Of a stretch of DNA of 64,000 bases, positions 43,875 through 52,946 are shown piece after piece (position 1 is the stretch's first letter; each line of letters opens with the position of its first letter). Both the position numbers and the translations under genes were made by a program. The stretch comes from Pyrobaculum ferrireducens (GTDB lineage Archaea; Thermoproteota; Thermoprotei; Thermoproteales; Thermoproteaceae): assembly GCF_000234805.1 (NCBI RefSeq), contig NC_016645.1:1960391-2024390 (forward strand), written 5' to 3'. The notes under the pieces are model-generated. The model did not search any database and was not told where the DNA came from. It worked only from the letters and a program-made list of their open reading frames with translations.

Positions 43875-44401
43875 GGCAGATAGCAGTGGCCGTCCACAGC
43901 AACAACGTCCCGGGGCTAGCTGAGAAGGTGGAGAGGTTTGTAGAGGCCTTGGCCAGAAGATGTCCAGATGCCGTTTTGCTAGTAGGCGGCTACTGGGGGC
44001 ATATGAAGGAGGTGGTTGATGCCGCCTTGAGGAGGGGGCTGAGGGTGGTGGCGGTGTTGCCTATCGAGAGGGAAGGGGTGGAGCTCCCTCCCGGCGCCGT
44101 GGTGATACGTAGCGGTTGCGAGTACCGGTGCCGCTCTGTGATTATGGTGCGCTCTGCCGACGCCGTGGCGGTGTTGGGCGGCGGCGTGGGGACAGCCATA
44201 GAGGCCTTTATGGCGTATGCCATGGGCAAGCCGCTGTTTGTGCTGGCGGGGGCGGGGGCCTCCACAGACCGCCTCCGGGAGGCGTATCCCGAGTACTTCG
44301 ACGAGAGGAGGGTGGTGAAGGTGGTTTATGTAGACGACCCCGAGAGGCTGGCGGAGCTTGTCTGCGCGGCTGAGGGAGGCGCCGCGGCGAGCTTCGGCTA
44401 G
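43871..44401 (+). CDS. LOG-family (lysine decarboxylase-like/TIGR00725-type) protein
   Basis: 176 aa Rossmann-like protein. LVGGYWGHMKEVVDAAL in the first half and LGGGVGTAIEAFMAYAMGKPLF in place of the PGGxGTxxE signature of LOG proteins. LOG proteins release cytokinin-like bases by hydrolysing nucleotide monophosphates; TIGR00725 members are less defined. Coupled to moaB, so possibly part of nucleotide or cofactor metabolism. Converges on the CPBP gene with a 4-nt overlap. Confidence 0.75.
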   Translation: MRQIAVAVHSNNVPGLAEKVERFVEALARRCPDAVLLVGGYWGHMKEVVDAALRRGLRVVAVLPIEREGVELPPGAVVIRSGCEYRCRSVIMVRSADAVAVLGGGVGTAIEAFMAYAMGKPLFVLAGAGASTDRLREAYPEYFDERRVVKVVYVDDPERLAELVCAAEGGAAASFG

Positions 44402-44982
44402 TGTATGAGCATGGCGAGGGTGTTCTGCGTGGCGTGGAGCATGATGCTGGCGGGCAGGCCGTATCTGTGGTACGCGAATGCCAGGGATAGGGCGACGATA
44501 AATATGGGAACCGCCCCGAGTCCGGGGTTGTGGAGTAGGGCGAATCCCAGCGAGGAGATTAGGTATGCAGACGCCGTGCCCCACCTCCTCCTCACCTCCT
44601 CAAAGAGGAGTCCCCGGAAGACCACCTCCTCGACGAGCGGCGCGAGGAAGATGGCTTGTATCACGAGCAGGGGCCTCCCCAGGGGGCATTGAGAGGCGGC
44701 GGAGAAGTAGCGGGCCTGGGCCTCCCTCACCTCGTTGTAGCTCTGCAGTATCTGCGGCGAGGCTAGTATCAACAGACCCGCCGCCATTAGAGATAGGAAG
44801 TACACGCCGTATGCAAGAGGGAAGCCCCTCCCCAGCCGCCACCTCGCCAGGTAGCCCGCGGGTAGAAACGCCGCGTAGTAGAGAGTCCCGCCGTACAGCG
44901 CGGCGCACACCGGCGGCTTTATTATCGCCAAGGCGGCGATGCCGGCGATAAACGCCGCTGTGACTAGGAGCCGTATTACCAC
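44398..44982 (-). CDS. CPBP-family intramembrane metalloprotease
   Basis: 194 aa, about six helices. The active-site motifs are EEVVFRG (Glu-Glu...Arg), FALLHNPG and MLHATQNTL, as in CAAX-protease and bacteriocin-processing families. GTG 44982 and the GINS start on the other strand are 46 bp apart around one AT box. Substrate unknown. Confidence 0.85.
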   Translation of the reverse strand: MVIRLLVTAAFIAGIAALAIIKPPVCAALYGGTLYYAAFLPAGYLARWRLGRGFPLAYGVYFLSLMAAGLLILASPQILQSYNEVREAQARYFSAASQCPLGRPLLVIQAIFLAPLVEEVVFRGLLFEEVRRRWGTASAYLISSLGFALLHNPGLGAVPIFIVALSLAFAYHRYGLPASIMLHATQNTLAMLIH

Positions 44983-45000
44983 ACAGTGCTGGAAACGCGT

Positions 45001-45009
45001 CTTTTTAAC
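45001..45009. promoter_or_regulatory. Shared bidirectional AT box (CPBP / GINS)
   Basis: TTTTTAA (45002-45008), centred at 45005, exactly halfway between GTG 44982 (reverse) and GTG 45028 (forward). Confidence 0.55.
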
Positions 45010-45027
45010 TGGTATATGTGTAGATGT

Positions 45028-45525
45028 GTGGCGTTCAACAGCGTGGCTAACTACTACCCAGTGAGGGTCACGTTTAGGCGGGACGTGTCTCTACCCCTGC
45101 TCGGCGTCTCCTACCAAGCCAACACGGTGGCGGAGGTGCCGCTGTACCTCGCCTTGAAGCTGGACGAGATGGGGGCCGTGGAGATAGACGAGGCGTATGC
45201 CCTCCCCCCGAGGGACGTGGCTTCTTTAAAATATGTAGAGCAGAGGGAGACCTATCCCGCGAAGTTGCCGGAGGGCTTCTACCCGCGGCTGAGGCTCACC
45301 ATATACCTCCTCAGCAAGAGAGGCGACGCGAAGACCGTCAAGACCATCCTCCAAGACGTCAGGGAGCTCCTAATAGAGAGAGTAAAGAAAATGGCGTTGC
45401 TCGTAGCCACACGGCCCGACATTGTTAACGACCAGTCCTTCATGGATCGGCTCACGCCTGAGGAGAAGGCCCTCTTAATGTCGATGTACAACGCCATCAC
45501 ACAGTTCATGCTTTCGGTGTTGTGA
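45028..45525 (+). CDS. DNA replication GINS subunit (Gins51-type)
   Basis: 165 aa. Opening AFNSVANYYPVRVTFRRDVSLPL, and the helical middle (GDAKTVKTILQDVRELLIERVKKM) with EKALLMSMYNAI, agree with archaeal GINS proteins that join MCM in the CMG-like helicase complex. GTG 45028 is preferred to the earlier ATG 45016 and TTG-type starts because of the central AT box. tmk follows 52 nt downstream. Whether it is the 51- or 23-type subunit cannot be settled. Confidence 0.7.
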   Translation: MAFNSVANYYPVRVTFRRDVSLPLLGVSYQANTVAEVPLYLALKLDEMGAVEIDEAYALPPRDVASLKYVEQRETYPAKLPEGFYPRLRLTIYLLSKRGDAKTVKTILQDVRELLIERVKKMALLVATRPDIVNDQSFMDRLTPEEKALLMSMYNAITQFMLSVL

Positions 45526-45577
45526 AGCCGCGCCCCCTCTACATGGGGTCTTTAATAACAGACACCCGCCGGGGGTT

Positions 45578-46177
45578 ATGGCGTTTGTAGCAGTGGAGGG
45601 AATTGACGGATCGGGCAAGAGCACCGTGATACAGCTCCTCGCCAAGCTACTGCCGAAGGTGTACGTCACGAAGGAGCCCAGCGACGGCCCCGTGGGTAGG
45701 TTAATAAAGGAGTGGGCCCTGAAGGGGGGGTCTGTTGACCCCCACGTCGATGCGTTGCTGTTTGCAGCCGACCGTATAGAGCACTACAAGAGAGAGGTGG
45801 AGCCGAAGATAAGGGAGGGGTACCTGGTCATCAGCGAACGCTACGTGGAGTCCTCAATAGCGTACCAAGGCGCGGCGGGGGTGCCGATAGACTTCATAAA
45901 ATACATCAACAAGCTGGTGCCGAGGCCCGATCTTACTGTAATCCTCGACGTCGATCCAGAAGTCGCCGAGGCCCGTATTAGGAGGAGGGGGCACGTGGAG
46001 AAGTACGAATACGTCCAATTCCTGAGGAGGGTTAGGGAGATATACCTAACCAGAGCGGCCGAAGAGGGGCACCCCGTGGTAGATGCCTCCCGGAGTCCGG
46101 AAGAGGTGGCCGCAGACGTGGCGGAGATAATACACAGGTCGGTAATCGAACCGCGCGGGAGACAGTCGCTGGGCTGA
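45578..46177 (+). CDS. tmk: Thymidylate kinase
   Basis: 199 aa. P-loop VEGIDGSGKSTVIQLLAK, dTMP-binding KEPSDGPVGR, the DRxxH-type ERYVESSIAYQG, and lid RRRGHVEKYEYV. Phosphorylates dTMP to dTDP. ATG 45578, about 25 nt after GTCTTTAATAAC. Beside the GINS gene, so DNA synthesis genes are linked. Confidence 0.95.
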   Translation: MAFVAVEGIDGSGKSTVIQLLAKLLPKVYVTKEPSDGPVGRLIKEWALKGGSVDPHVDALLFAADRIEHYKREVEPKIREGYLVISERYVESSIAYQGAAGVPIDFIKYINKLVPRPDLTVILDVDPEVAEARIRRRGHVEKYEYVQFLRRVREIYLTRAAEEGHPVVDASRSPEEVAADVAEIIHRSVIEPRGRQSLG

Positions 46178-46190
46178 TCGGCGCCGCCTC

Positions 46191-47039
46191 CTATGTTATC
46201 AACTTCTCAATCGGGGTTATTACTATGTCTCTTGCCCCCGCCTCTTTAAGCCGCATCACGAGGTCTGGGAGTACGTCTTCGGGGACTACAGAAAAGACTT
46301 CGTAGACGTCGCCTTTTGCTAGTCTCGTCACGCTGGGGGCCTCCATCGCCGGGAGCACCGTCAGCACAGCCTCTAGCTTGTCTGCGGGGACGTTTAGAAA
46401 CACCATCTTCCTACCCTGCGCCGCGTAGTACCCCCTTATGAATGTGACGAGCTTCTTGGTTAATTCGTGCTCCACGTAGCGGGGGTTTACTACGAGCCTC
46501 GCCGAGGTCTCGAGCACGGTGGCTATCGGCCTCAGCCCGTGCACCTCCAGAGTGGTGCCAGTCGCCATCACGTCCAGTATGGCGTCCGCGATGCCGAGTT
46601 GCGGCAACACCTCAACCGATCCCGTCACTCTAATAATGCGGACTCTCTTCCCCAGCTCTGCGAAGTAGTTGTAAGCGATGTTGACGAACTTAGTGGCAAC
46701 CCGAGCCCCGGGAGGGAGCTCCTCGACGGTAGAGACGCCGCTGGATTTCAGAACTGCAACCACCAGCTTCCCCCTCCCGAACTCTAGGTCGAGCACCTCG
46801 GCGACGTTTGAGCCGGACTCCACCACGTAGTCGTGTCCCGTCACGCCAGCCCAAACCCTCCCGCTCTCGACTATGTGCGGTATGTCCTCGGGCCTAGCCC
46901 GTATGAGATTTACCACGCTCCACGAGGTGGGCACCACCAGCGCCCTCTCGTCCGAAGCCAGCGGCCTGATGCCGACGGCCTCGAGAAGCTTCAGCGTAGG
47001 CTCCTGAAGCCTGCCCTTGCTAGGAACCGCCAGAAGCAT
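46191..47039 (-). CDS. hisG: ATP phosphoribosyltransferase (long form)
   Basis: First histidine enzyme; joins PRPP and ATP. 282 aa, long form with C-terminal regulatory ACT-like domain (residues about 205-282; AKGDVYEVFSVVPEDVL). Catalytic region LLAVPSKGRLQEPTLKLL, GVTGHDYV, and the PRPP loop ILDVMATGTTLEVHG. ATG 47039 is preferred to TTG 47066. No HisZ is needed for the long form. A PaREP gene lies directly upstream in the same direction. Confidence 0.95.
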   Translation of the reverse strand: MLLAVPSKGRLQEPTLKLLEAVGIRPLASDERALVVPTSWSVVNLIRARPEDIPHIVESGRVWAGVTGHDYVVESGSNVAEVLDLEFGRGKLVVAVLKSSGVSTVEELPPGARVATKFVNIAYNYFAELGKRVRIIRVTGSVEVLPQLGIADAILDVMATGTTLEVHGLRPIATVLETSARLVVNPRYVEHELTKKLVTFIRGYYAAQGRKMVFLNVPADKLEAVLTVLPAMEAPSVTRLAKGDVYEVFSVVPEDVLPDLVMRLKEAGARDIVITPIEKLIT

Positions 47040-47084
47040 GGGGAGAGCTATCCATAGGGGCCACAACCCGTCGATTTATAAACA

Positions 47085-47603
47085 TTAACCCGAGAGCCGC
47101 GGCGGCTCTCTGCCGGCCTCGCCCGCCAGCCTCCTCTCTAGTTGCGCAACTAGCCTCTCTATAAGGCCCCTGGCCGCGTCATCGCTGGGTATTTTGCTCA
47201 GAACACCGGAGGGATCCGGGCCGTTGTGCTGGTATTCATGTATTAGCAAAGCCAAGGCGGTGAGCTCCACGACCTCCGGCTCCCTCGCGCCTAGCTTCTC
47301 AGCCAGTTGCGTCATCATGGTGGTGGGCGCCAGGGCAAGCACCAGCTCCTTACGCAAGACGCCGATGCCCCTCCTCAAGATTTTAACACCCTCTAGCTGG
47401 AACAGATCTTGGTGCTTAATTGCTAGGTAGGAGAGATATGCCTTCCACGCTTGGAAAGCCTTGCCGGCGGCGTTCCTTAGGAGACCTGCGTGGAGGAATT
47501 TCCTAGCCAGCTCTACCTCAGCTCTGCTCTCCATAAGCCTTGCCTTCGCCACGTCCTCCAGCGGTATCCTCAATATCTGGACCCCCCTCCGGCTGAGCTC
47601 CAC
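47085..47603 (-). CDS. PaREP-type helical protein (PaREP8-like), copy 1
   Basis: 172 aa, helical. It shares with the gene at 52453-52935 the run GLLRNAAGKAFQAWKAYLSY, PTTMMTQLAEKLG and HEYQHNGPDPSGVLS. The shape matches the PaREP1/PaREP8 HEPN-like group. GTG 47603 is chosen because GGTTTTTAAAAG (complement of about 47619-47630) lies about 22-25 nt upstream; the longer frame from 47669 would cover that box. It sits between hisC and hisG. Confidence 0.7.
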   Translation of the reverse strand: MELSRRGVQILRIPLEDVAKARLMESRAEVELARKFLHAGLLRNAAGKAFQAWKAYLSYLAIKHQDLFQLEGVKILRRGIGVLRKELVLALAPTTMMTQLAEKLGAREPEVVELTALALLIHEYQHNGPDPSGVLSKIPSDDAARGLIERLVAQLERRLAGEAGREPPRLSG

Positions 47604-47700
47604 ATATTCACAACTCCCCTCTTTTAAAAACCATAACCCCGCGGCGAGCCGCCGCTTCGCAATCCACACAAGGCGCCGGGAGGCGCGGCGCCGCTTGGGC

Positions 47701-48741
47701 CTAAGGAGCCTGGCTCCTACCTCCAGAGGTTTCTTGCAGGACTTTTTCTAACTGTTGGAGGAACTTGTCCATGATGGGGCGGGGGGCTAGGGTGAAGCGT
47801 ATGCATGAGGGGCAGAGCGGCTTTCCGCCGAGTACCCTCACCACGAAGCCGGCCTCCTCTAGCTTGGAGGCCGCGGCCTCTGCGTCGCCAACCTTGACTG
47901 TGATGAAGTTTGTGGGGCCGTGGTACTTGTCGCCTCTTATCTGCGCCGCGGCCCACTGGCGTACTTCACTCAACTCCTCCACGGAGCGCTCCACGTACGG
48001 TCTGCCGACCTCCAGCGCCTTTTCCACCACCTTGGCCGAGAAGGAGGAGATGGGGTGCGGCGGTGACAGCGCCCTCAGAGCCTCTGCCAGCCGCCTCTGG
48101 GCTACGACGTAGCCCACCCTCAGCCCCGCAAGCCCCCACGCCTTTGAAAAAGTCCTCACCTCAGCGACGTTTCCATATTCGTACAGCTTCGGCGTCCAGT
48201 ACCCGGCGAACTCGGCGTATGCGGCGTCTAGCACCACAAGGCCGCTGAACCTCGCCGCGAGCTCCTCCACCTCCTTCACCACGTGGGCGGTGGGGTTGTT
48301 AGGCGAGCAGACGTACACAGCGCCGACGCCAAGCCTCGCCACCGCCTCGACGTCTAGAGACAAGTCCCCGCCGTAGGTGGCAACTACGGGCCTCAGCCCC
48401 ACCTGCCTAGCCACCACACGCGCCATGCCGTAGGTGGGCTCCACAATAGCCAAGCCGCGCCCCATATGCGCGGCTAGTTGCATGGCGAGCCTCAGCCCCT
48501 CGTCAGCCCCAGCAGTTATAACGACGGAGCCTTGTGGGAGGCCTAGATGCCTCTCTATAGCCACTGCTAGCTTCCTATTATTAGGATCTGTGTAGTAGCG
48601 TATCTCCCACGGCTCGGGGAGCGCCGTGACGGCTCTGTAGTAATCCTCAGGGAGGAAGAGGTTTTCATTAAAGTGAAGCCTTATCCTCTGATAGCCCACG
48701 TCAGGCTCATCGTAGGCGAAGTCTATTTCAGGCACCAACAC
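47701..48741 (-). CDS. hisC: Histidinol-phosphate aminotransferase
   Basis: 346 aa, PLP class II. RLHFNENLFLPEDYY, PNNPTAHVV, LDAAYAEFAG and the PLP lysine in RTFSKAWGLAGLRVGY, then CIRFTLAPR. It makes histidinol phosphate from imidazole-acetol phosphate. Placed among his genes, unlike the second copy at 25.1 kb. GTG 48741 follows TTTTATAAC (complement of 48759-48767). Confidence 0.93.
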   Translation of the reverse strand: MLVPEIDFAYDEPDVGYQRIRLHFNENLFLPEDYYRAVTALPEPWEIRYYTDPNNRKLAVAIERHLGLPQGSVVITAGADEGLRLAMQLAAHMGRGLAIVEPTYGMARVVARQVGLRPVVATYGGDLSLDVEAVARLGVGAVYVCSPNNPTAHVVKEVEELAARFSGLVVLDAAYAEFAGYWTPKLYEYGNVAEVRTFSKAWGLAGLRVGYVVAQRRLAEALRALSPPHPISSFSAKVVEKALEVGRPYVERSVEELSEVRQWAAAQIRGDKYHGPTNFITVKVGDAEAAASKLEEAGFVVRVLGGKPLCPSCIRFTLAPRPIMDKFLQQLEKVLQETSGGRSQAP

Positions 48742-48925
48742 GGGCCAAGCAAACTATAGTTATAAAACCTTATCTATGTAGCACGGCGGGCGAATACGTA
48801 GCGTATATCGCCGTTTCGTTGATGTGTATACACGCGTGCCCTACGCCGAGCTTTTGGCAGAACCGCGAAGGAGCCGAACTTCGTCGAGCTCGGTAACCTA
48901 TATAAATTTCTACTATCGCAGATGT

Positions 48926-49441
48926 GTGGAGACGTTAGTGTTGCCGTCTAAAATCGTGAGGGAGCTTAAGGCAAGAGCGGAGGAGGCCGGCGTGTCTATA
49001 GAGGATTATCTATTAGAGCGGCTACTAGCCGACGTAGATCCACCCGGCAAAGCTAAAGCATACGCCGAGGCTGCCTTAGATCTGCTGAGGGCGGCGGGGG
49101 AGGAGCTTGGAACCGGCGACTTCCGTCAGGCTAGTGAGAAGATTTGGGGGGCGGCGGCGCTGGCTGTGAAGGCCTACGCCTACTGGCGCGACGGCGTTAG
49201 ACTGGCGTCACACGGAGAGCTGTGGCGCTATAAGGATAAAATCGCCGCCGAGCTAGGCGACTGGATACGCGACGCCTGGAACGCCGCAAACGCCATGCAT
49301 ATAAACTTCTACGAGGGGTGGGCCACCGAATCCGACGTGAGGAAAGCCTACGAGGAGGTAAAAAACTTCGTCGATAGGATCGCCAAGCGAATTCTCGAAC
49401 ACGACAAATCTAAAAACCAGACAAATTCTCATGGAGCCTAG
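48926..49441 (+). CDS. PaREP1 protein with ribbon-helix-helix-like N-terminus
   Basis: 171 aa. Residues 1-35 (LVLPSKIVRELKARAEEAGVS, EDYLLERLL) have the strand-helix-helix form of RHH/CopG DNA-binding units. After DVDPPGKAKAYAEAAL comes the PaREP1 helical part (FRQASEKIWGAAALAVKAYAY, NAMHINFYEGW). GTG 48926 fits CCTATATAAATT. The last codons overlap hisI by 11 nt. Nucleotides 49127-49264 are nearly identical to 61463-61600. Function unknown; an autoregulated RNA-binding role is possible. Confidence 0.8.
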   Translation: METLVLPSKIVRELKARAEEAGVSIEDYLLERLLADVDPPGKAKAYAEAALDLLRAAGEELGTGDFRQASEKIWGAAALAVKAYAYWRDGVRLASHGELWRYKDKIAAELGDWIRDAWNAANAMHINFYEGWATESDVRKAYEEVKNFVDRIAKRILEHDKSKNQTNSHGA

Positions 49442-49829
49442 GCCTTTGGCATCTGCTGAGGAGGCTTGGAAAATTGCGTCGTCTTTACGCTACCGCCACA
49501 TAGATGGCACTGTGGTGGCGGTTGCGCAAGACGTGGTTACTAAAGACGTTTTGATGGTGGCGTATATGGACCCGATCGCCGTGGTGCTGACGCTCACCAC
49601 GGGCCTCGCGCATTACTTCTCCACCACGCGCAAGAGGGTCTGGCTGAAGGGGGAGACCAGCGGCCACTACCAGATAGTAAAGGAGTTTAGGACGGACTGC
49701 GACGGCGACGCCGTCGTGCTCAAGGTCTTCCAGATAGGCGCGGCGTGCCACACGGGTTCCAGGTCGTGTTTCGAGTCCTCGGCATCGCACGTCTTGAAGA
49801 GCGGGGAGGAGCGGCGCGGCTTGCTGTAG
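49431..49829 (+). CDS. hisI: Phosphoribosyl-AMP cyclohydrolase
   Basis: 132 aa, third histidine step. Contains DVLMVAYMD, STTRKRVWLKGETSGH, the Mg-binding DCDGDAVVL and the zinc cysteines in GAACHTGSRSCF. HisE is a separate gene here. Its start lies in the end of the PaREP1 gene, with an AT box at about 49404-49414. Converges on hisH with a 0-nt gap. Confidence 0.95.
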   Translation: MEPRPLASAEEAWKIASSLRYRHIDGTVVAVAQDVVTKDVLMVAYMDPIAVVLTLTTGLAHYFSTTRKRVWLKGETSGHYQIVKEFRTDCDGDAVVLKVFQIGAACHTGSRSCFESSASHVLKSGEERRGLL

Positions 49830-50405
49830 CTACCTACGCGCCTCGGCTAGGAATCTCCTAATCAGCGCGAGGCCGGCCTTGCCGCTTCTCTCCGGGTGGA
49901 ACTGCACGCCAAGTATGTGTCCCCTCCTAACCGCCGCGGCGTATCTATCCCCCAGCTCCACGTAGGCGATGTGCGAGGGGTCCTCCCCGTCCCAGCGCAC
50001 GCCGTAGCTGTGTAGGTAGTAGTAGTACCCCTCCTCCACCACGCCGTCGGGCCTCGCCACATGCGTATACGCCCAGCCGATGTGCGGCACCTTCCGAGCC
50101 CTTACCCTCTCCACCCGCCCTCTGAAGACTGCGAGCCCCTGCCCCCCGCCCTCTTCGCTCGCCTCGAATAGCAACTGCATGCCGAGGCATATGGCCAGCG
50201 TTGGCTTTTCCAAAATCGCATTTCTAAATTCGTGGGCCAGCGCGTAGGCCGCCTCGTAGGTGCCGACGCCGGGCAACACCAGAGCGTCGACCCTCGCCGC
50301 CTCCCTTAAGCTTTTCACAACTACAGGCTCTGCCCCCGCCCTTCTTAACGCCGTAAGTACGCTACCGACGTTGCCCACTGTGTAGTCCACAACACCAACA
50401 AACAC
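49830..50405 (-). CDS. hisH: Imidazole glycerol phosphate synthase, glutaminase subunit
   Basis: 191 aa triad glutamine amidotransferase. VVDYTVGNVGSVLTALRRAG, nucleophile Cys in AICLGMQLLFE, and FHPERSGKAGL carrying the His-Glu of the triad. Passes ammonia to HisF (59.1 kb). GTG 50405 with TTTTTAAAAC upstream. Confidence 0.95.
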   Translation of the reverse strand: MFVGVVDYTVGNVGSVLTALRRAGAEPVVVKSLREAARVDALVLPGVGTYEAAYALAHEFRNAILEKPTLAICLGMQLLFEASEEGGGQGLAVFRGRVERVRARKVPHIGWAYTHVARPDGVVEEGYYYYLHSYGVRWDGEDPSHIAYVELGDRYAAAVRRGHILGVQFHPERSGKAGLALIRRFLAEARR

Positions 50406-50439
50406 GGGAGGAGGGAAAAGGGGGTTTTAAAAACTGGGG

Positions 50440-51096
50440 TTACCTCACCTCCCGGATGTATGCAACTATATTGGCGTAGGAGCTTCTACAGACTCTCCTC
50501 ATGGCGCTGTGAATTATGTCAATTATGAAGAAGTAGGGCACCTCTGCCTTGTCGTCAAATATCAACAGTCCGTGGGTCGTTGCGTTTATCAACTCGCCGT
50601 GCCCCTCGATCACCAGTCTAGAGTAGTTAAAACTGGTTTCGACTAACAGCTGGCTACGGGGGGCGAGAGGCGACTTGTCAAAGGGCACGGGGTTGAGGCT
50701 ACGCTTATAGACAACGCCGCCGAGGCCCTTCACAGTTTCGTTGTTAACACTCCTAACCCTACCTAGGTCAAGCAGTAGCTCTCCAATATAGGCGAACTGA
50801 TGCGGGTAGCTAAACACAGCCAGCGGCAACTCGTAGCCGCCTAGCACGGCCCTGGCCAACTTACCGTTCTTATAGACTAGAGTGAGGTTTGCCTCGAATT
50901 TGTTCCCCCCGGCGCACATAACCTCAGCCGTGTACTGCGCCGTAAATGTGCCTTGGGTTAAGGGCACCAGAGGCTTGCCAGGTCTTGCGTAAGCGGCGCT
51001 GAGCCATATGGCAAGTGCCACTAACAAAATAACCACGACAGCCGCAACGACCACACCTCCCGTGTGGCGCCTCCCCTTCATATTATCCACATGCAT
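50440..51096 (-). CDS. Membrane-anchored extracytoplasmic protein, 218 aa
   Basis: N-terminal basic stretch (MKGRRHTGG) and a single helix (VVVAAVVVILLVALAIWLSA), then an exported beta-rich domain with N-x-T/S sites (EANLTL, NNETVKG, FNYSRL, INATTH) and cysteines (VMCAGG, RRVCRSS). The domain could resemble lipoprotein-like binders. No family recognised. ATG 51096 is about 25 nt after ATATTATAATACC. Confidence 0.6.
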   Translation of the reverse strand: MHVDNMKGRRHTGGVVVAAVVVILLVALAIWLSAAYARPGKPLVPLTQGTFTAQYTAEVMCAGGNKFEANLTLVYKNGKLARAVLGGYELPLAVFSYPHQFAYIGELLLDLGRVRSVNNETVKGLGGVVYKRSLNPVPFDKSPLAPRSQLLVETSFNYSRLVIEGHGELINATTHGLLIFDDKAEVPYFFIIDIIHSAMRRVCRSSYANIVAYIREVR

Positions 51097-51216
51097 CTAC
51101 CCATATATTACTGGGTATTATAATATTTTCCTTGATATGCCATATATTTTGTATGGGCGCTGTCTATCTTTTCTTTTGCACTACTGCAGTGACTTATTGT
51201 GCTCACTGCTGATATG

Positions 51217-52437
51217 TTAATCACATAGTCTCAGGTTTAGTGTTTCTTCTATTAATTTCTCCACGGGCCACTTATGGTATTCGTACGTCAATGCGCGTAT
51301 TTCCCGGGCTTTTTTGTACGCCTCGGCTCTGCTGTACCCCTCTCTTATTAACTTGTTCATGTGGAATTCTGTGAGGATGTGGGGTAGCGCCTTCTGCAGG
51401 TTCTCCTCTATTCTCGCCTCGTCTATGTACACGGTCTTCAAGACTCTAAGGGTGCTGTTGAGGATTTCGTCCAGGGCGAGGAGGGCCTCGGGTATCCATA
51501 TGCGCTCGTTGGCGGAGTTTGTGAGATCCCTCTCGTGCCACAGGGCCACGTTTTCAAACGCCACGTGTGTCAAAGCCCTCACGTACCTCGCCAGGCTGAC
51601 GATGCGCTCGGAGGTCGTGGGGTTGGCCTTGTGAGGCATGGCGGAGGAGCCGCCTCCCCTCTCCACCACCTCGCCGATCTCGGGGCGGGAGAGCTCTCTT
51701 ATCTCCACCGCGAGGCGCTCGGCGACGGCCGCCGTCAGCGCCAGAGAGGCGGCCAGCACGGCGAACGCCTCCCTGGGCGCCACCTGGGTCGTAATTACGT
51801 GGTGGGGGAGGCCCAACATCTCGGCGACCCTCCTCCTGACCTCGGGGCCTAGTTCCCCCCACGCGGCCATGGTGCCGACGGCGCCCCCTATCTTGGCTCT
51901 TATAAAATCCTCGGCGAGGGCCAGCTGTCTGCATGCGATGTGGAGCTCGTAGTAGTAGTTTGCGAATTTGAAGCCCAGCGTGATGGGCTCGGCCCACTGT
52001 CCGTGTGTCCTGCCTACCATCTCTAGGGTTTTGTACCTCTCCGCGAGGCGCGCTAGCTCCTCGCCCACGGCCCGCGCCCTCTGCTTTATTATGGAGAGGG
52101 CGCGTCTAATGAGCAGAGCCCACGCCGTGTCTATTATGTCGTTGGAGGTGGCCCCGTAGTGCACGTACCTGCACCCGCTTTTCTGTTCCAGCAGAAGCAC
52201 TAGGCTCAGCACGTCGTGCCCCGTCTCCTTCTCAAGCCGGTAGACCTCGTCGGCGCCTACCTCTGCGTTTTTTACTTTTTCGCAACAGCCCTTCTCAGCC
52301 ACGCCCAGCTCCTCCAGCGCACATACAAGCGCCCTCTCCACCTCTAGATAGGCGTTGATGACTGCCTCCTGGCTGAAGAGGCGGCGCATCTCCTCGGTGC
52401 CGTAGCGCCAGTCAAATGGGGATACGTACATCGCCAC
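51217..52437 (-). CDS. purB: Adenylosuccinate lyase
   Basis: 406 aa. Catalyses two fumarate-releasing steps of purine synthesis. SPFDWRYGTEEMRRLFSQE at the start, GATSNDIIDTAWAL, GRTHGQWAEP, and the flexible signature loop GSSAMPHKANPTTSE. GTG 52437 or ATG 52431; AT box ATTTATAAAAAC upstream (52452-52462). Downstream of a PaREP-type gene and purA, all on this strand. Confidence 0.96.
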   Translation of the reverse strand: MAMYVSPFDWRYGTEEMRRLFSQEAVINAYLEVERALVCALEELGVAEKGCCEKVKNAEVGADEVYRLEKETGHDVLSLVLLLEQKSGCRYVHYGATSNDIIDTAWALLIRRALSIIKQRARAVGEELARLAERYKTLEMVGRTHGQWAEPITLGFKFANYYYELHIACRQLALAEDFIRAKIGGAVGTMAAWGELGPEVRRRVAEMLGLPHHVITTQVAPREAFAVLAASLALTAAVAERLAVEIRELSRPEIGEVVERGGGSSAMPHKANPTTSERIVSLARYVRALTHVAFENVALWHERDLTNSANERIWIPEALLALDEILNSTLRVLKTVYIDEARIEENLQKALPHILTEFHMNKLIREGYSRAEAYKKAREIRALTYEYHKWPVEKLIEETLNLRLCD

Positions 52438-52452
52438 GTTGTTTCCGAGTTT

Positions 52453-52935
52453 TTATAAATGGAGTTGTCTCGCTAGCTCCTTAGCCTTTTCGACTAGCCT
52501 CTTCACGTCCTTTACCGCGGCGTCGTCGTCTGGATACACGCTGAGTATACCCTCGGGATCGGGGCCGTTGTACTGATACTCGCAGAGCAGTAGCGCTATG
52601 TTTGTATAGAGATCTACGTCTCCTCCAACTATCTGCGCCACTTTCTTGAGGGCTGTGGTTGGCATTATTGCCACTATCCACACCGCCTTATCGACGACGC
52701 GTCTGGCGCCCCTCAGCTTTTTACGGCCGGGGAAAGCCCTCCCTAGCTCCTCGATTTTGTCCACTGAATACGCGGCGACAATAGCCTTCCAGCTCTGGAA
52801 GGCCTTACCCGCGGCATTTCGCACAAGGCCCTCCTCAAGGAACTTCTCCGCCAGCTCAGCCTCGTAAAGAGCCTCCCTTAGCCGCACCGCTCTATACCGC
52901 ATTAGGTCGAACCAAGGCTCTGGCAAAACCTCCAC
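52453..52935 (-). CDS. PaREP-type helical protein (PaREP8-like), copy 2, between purA and purB
   Basis: 160 aa. Homologous to copy 1 at 47085: EKFLEEGLVRNAAGKAFQSWKAIV, MPTTALKKVAQIVGG, CEYQYNGPDPEGILSVYPDDDA. HEPN-like in character but no RxxxxH motif. GTG 52935 with TGTAATAAAGAC just upstream. The gaps to purB (15 nt) and to purA (11 nt) suggest a shared transcript with the AMP-branch genes. Confidence 0.7.
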   Translation of the reverse strand: MEVLPEPWFDLMRYRAVRLREALYEAELAEKFLEEGLVRNAAGKAFQSWKAIVAAYSVDKIEELGRAFPGRKKLRGARRVVDKAVWIVAIMPTTALKKVAQIVGGDVDLYTNIALLLCEYQYNGPDPEGILSVYPDDDAAVKDVKRLVEKAKELARQLHL

Positions 52936-52946
52936 ACCTGTCTTTA

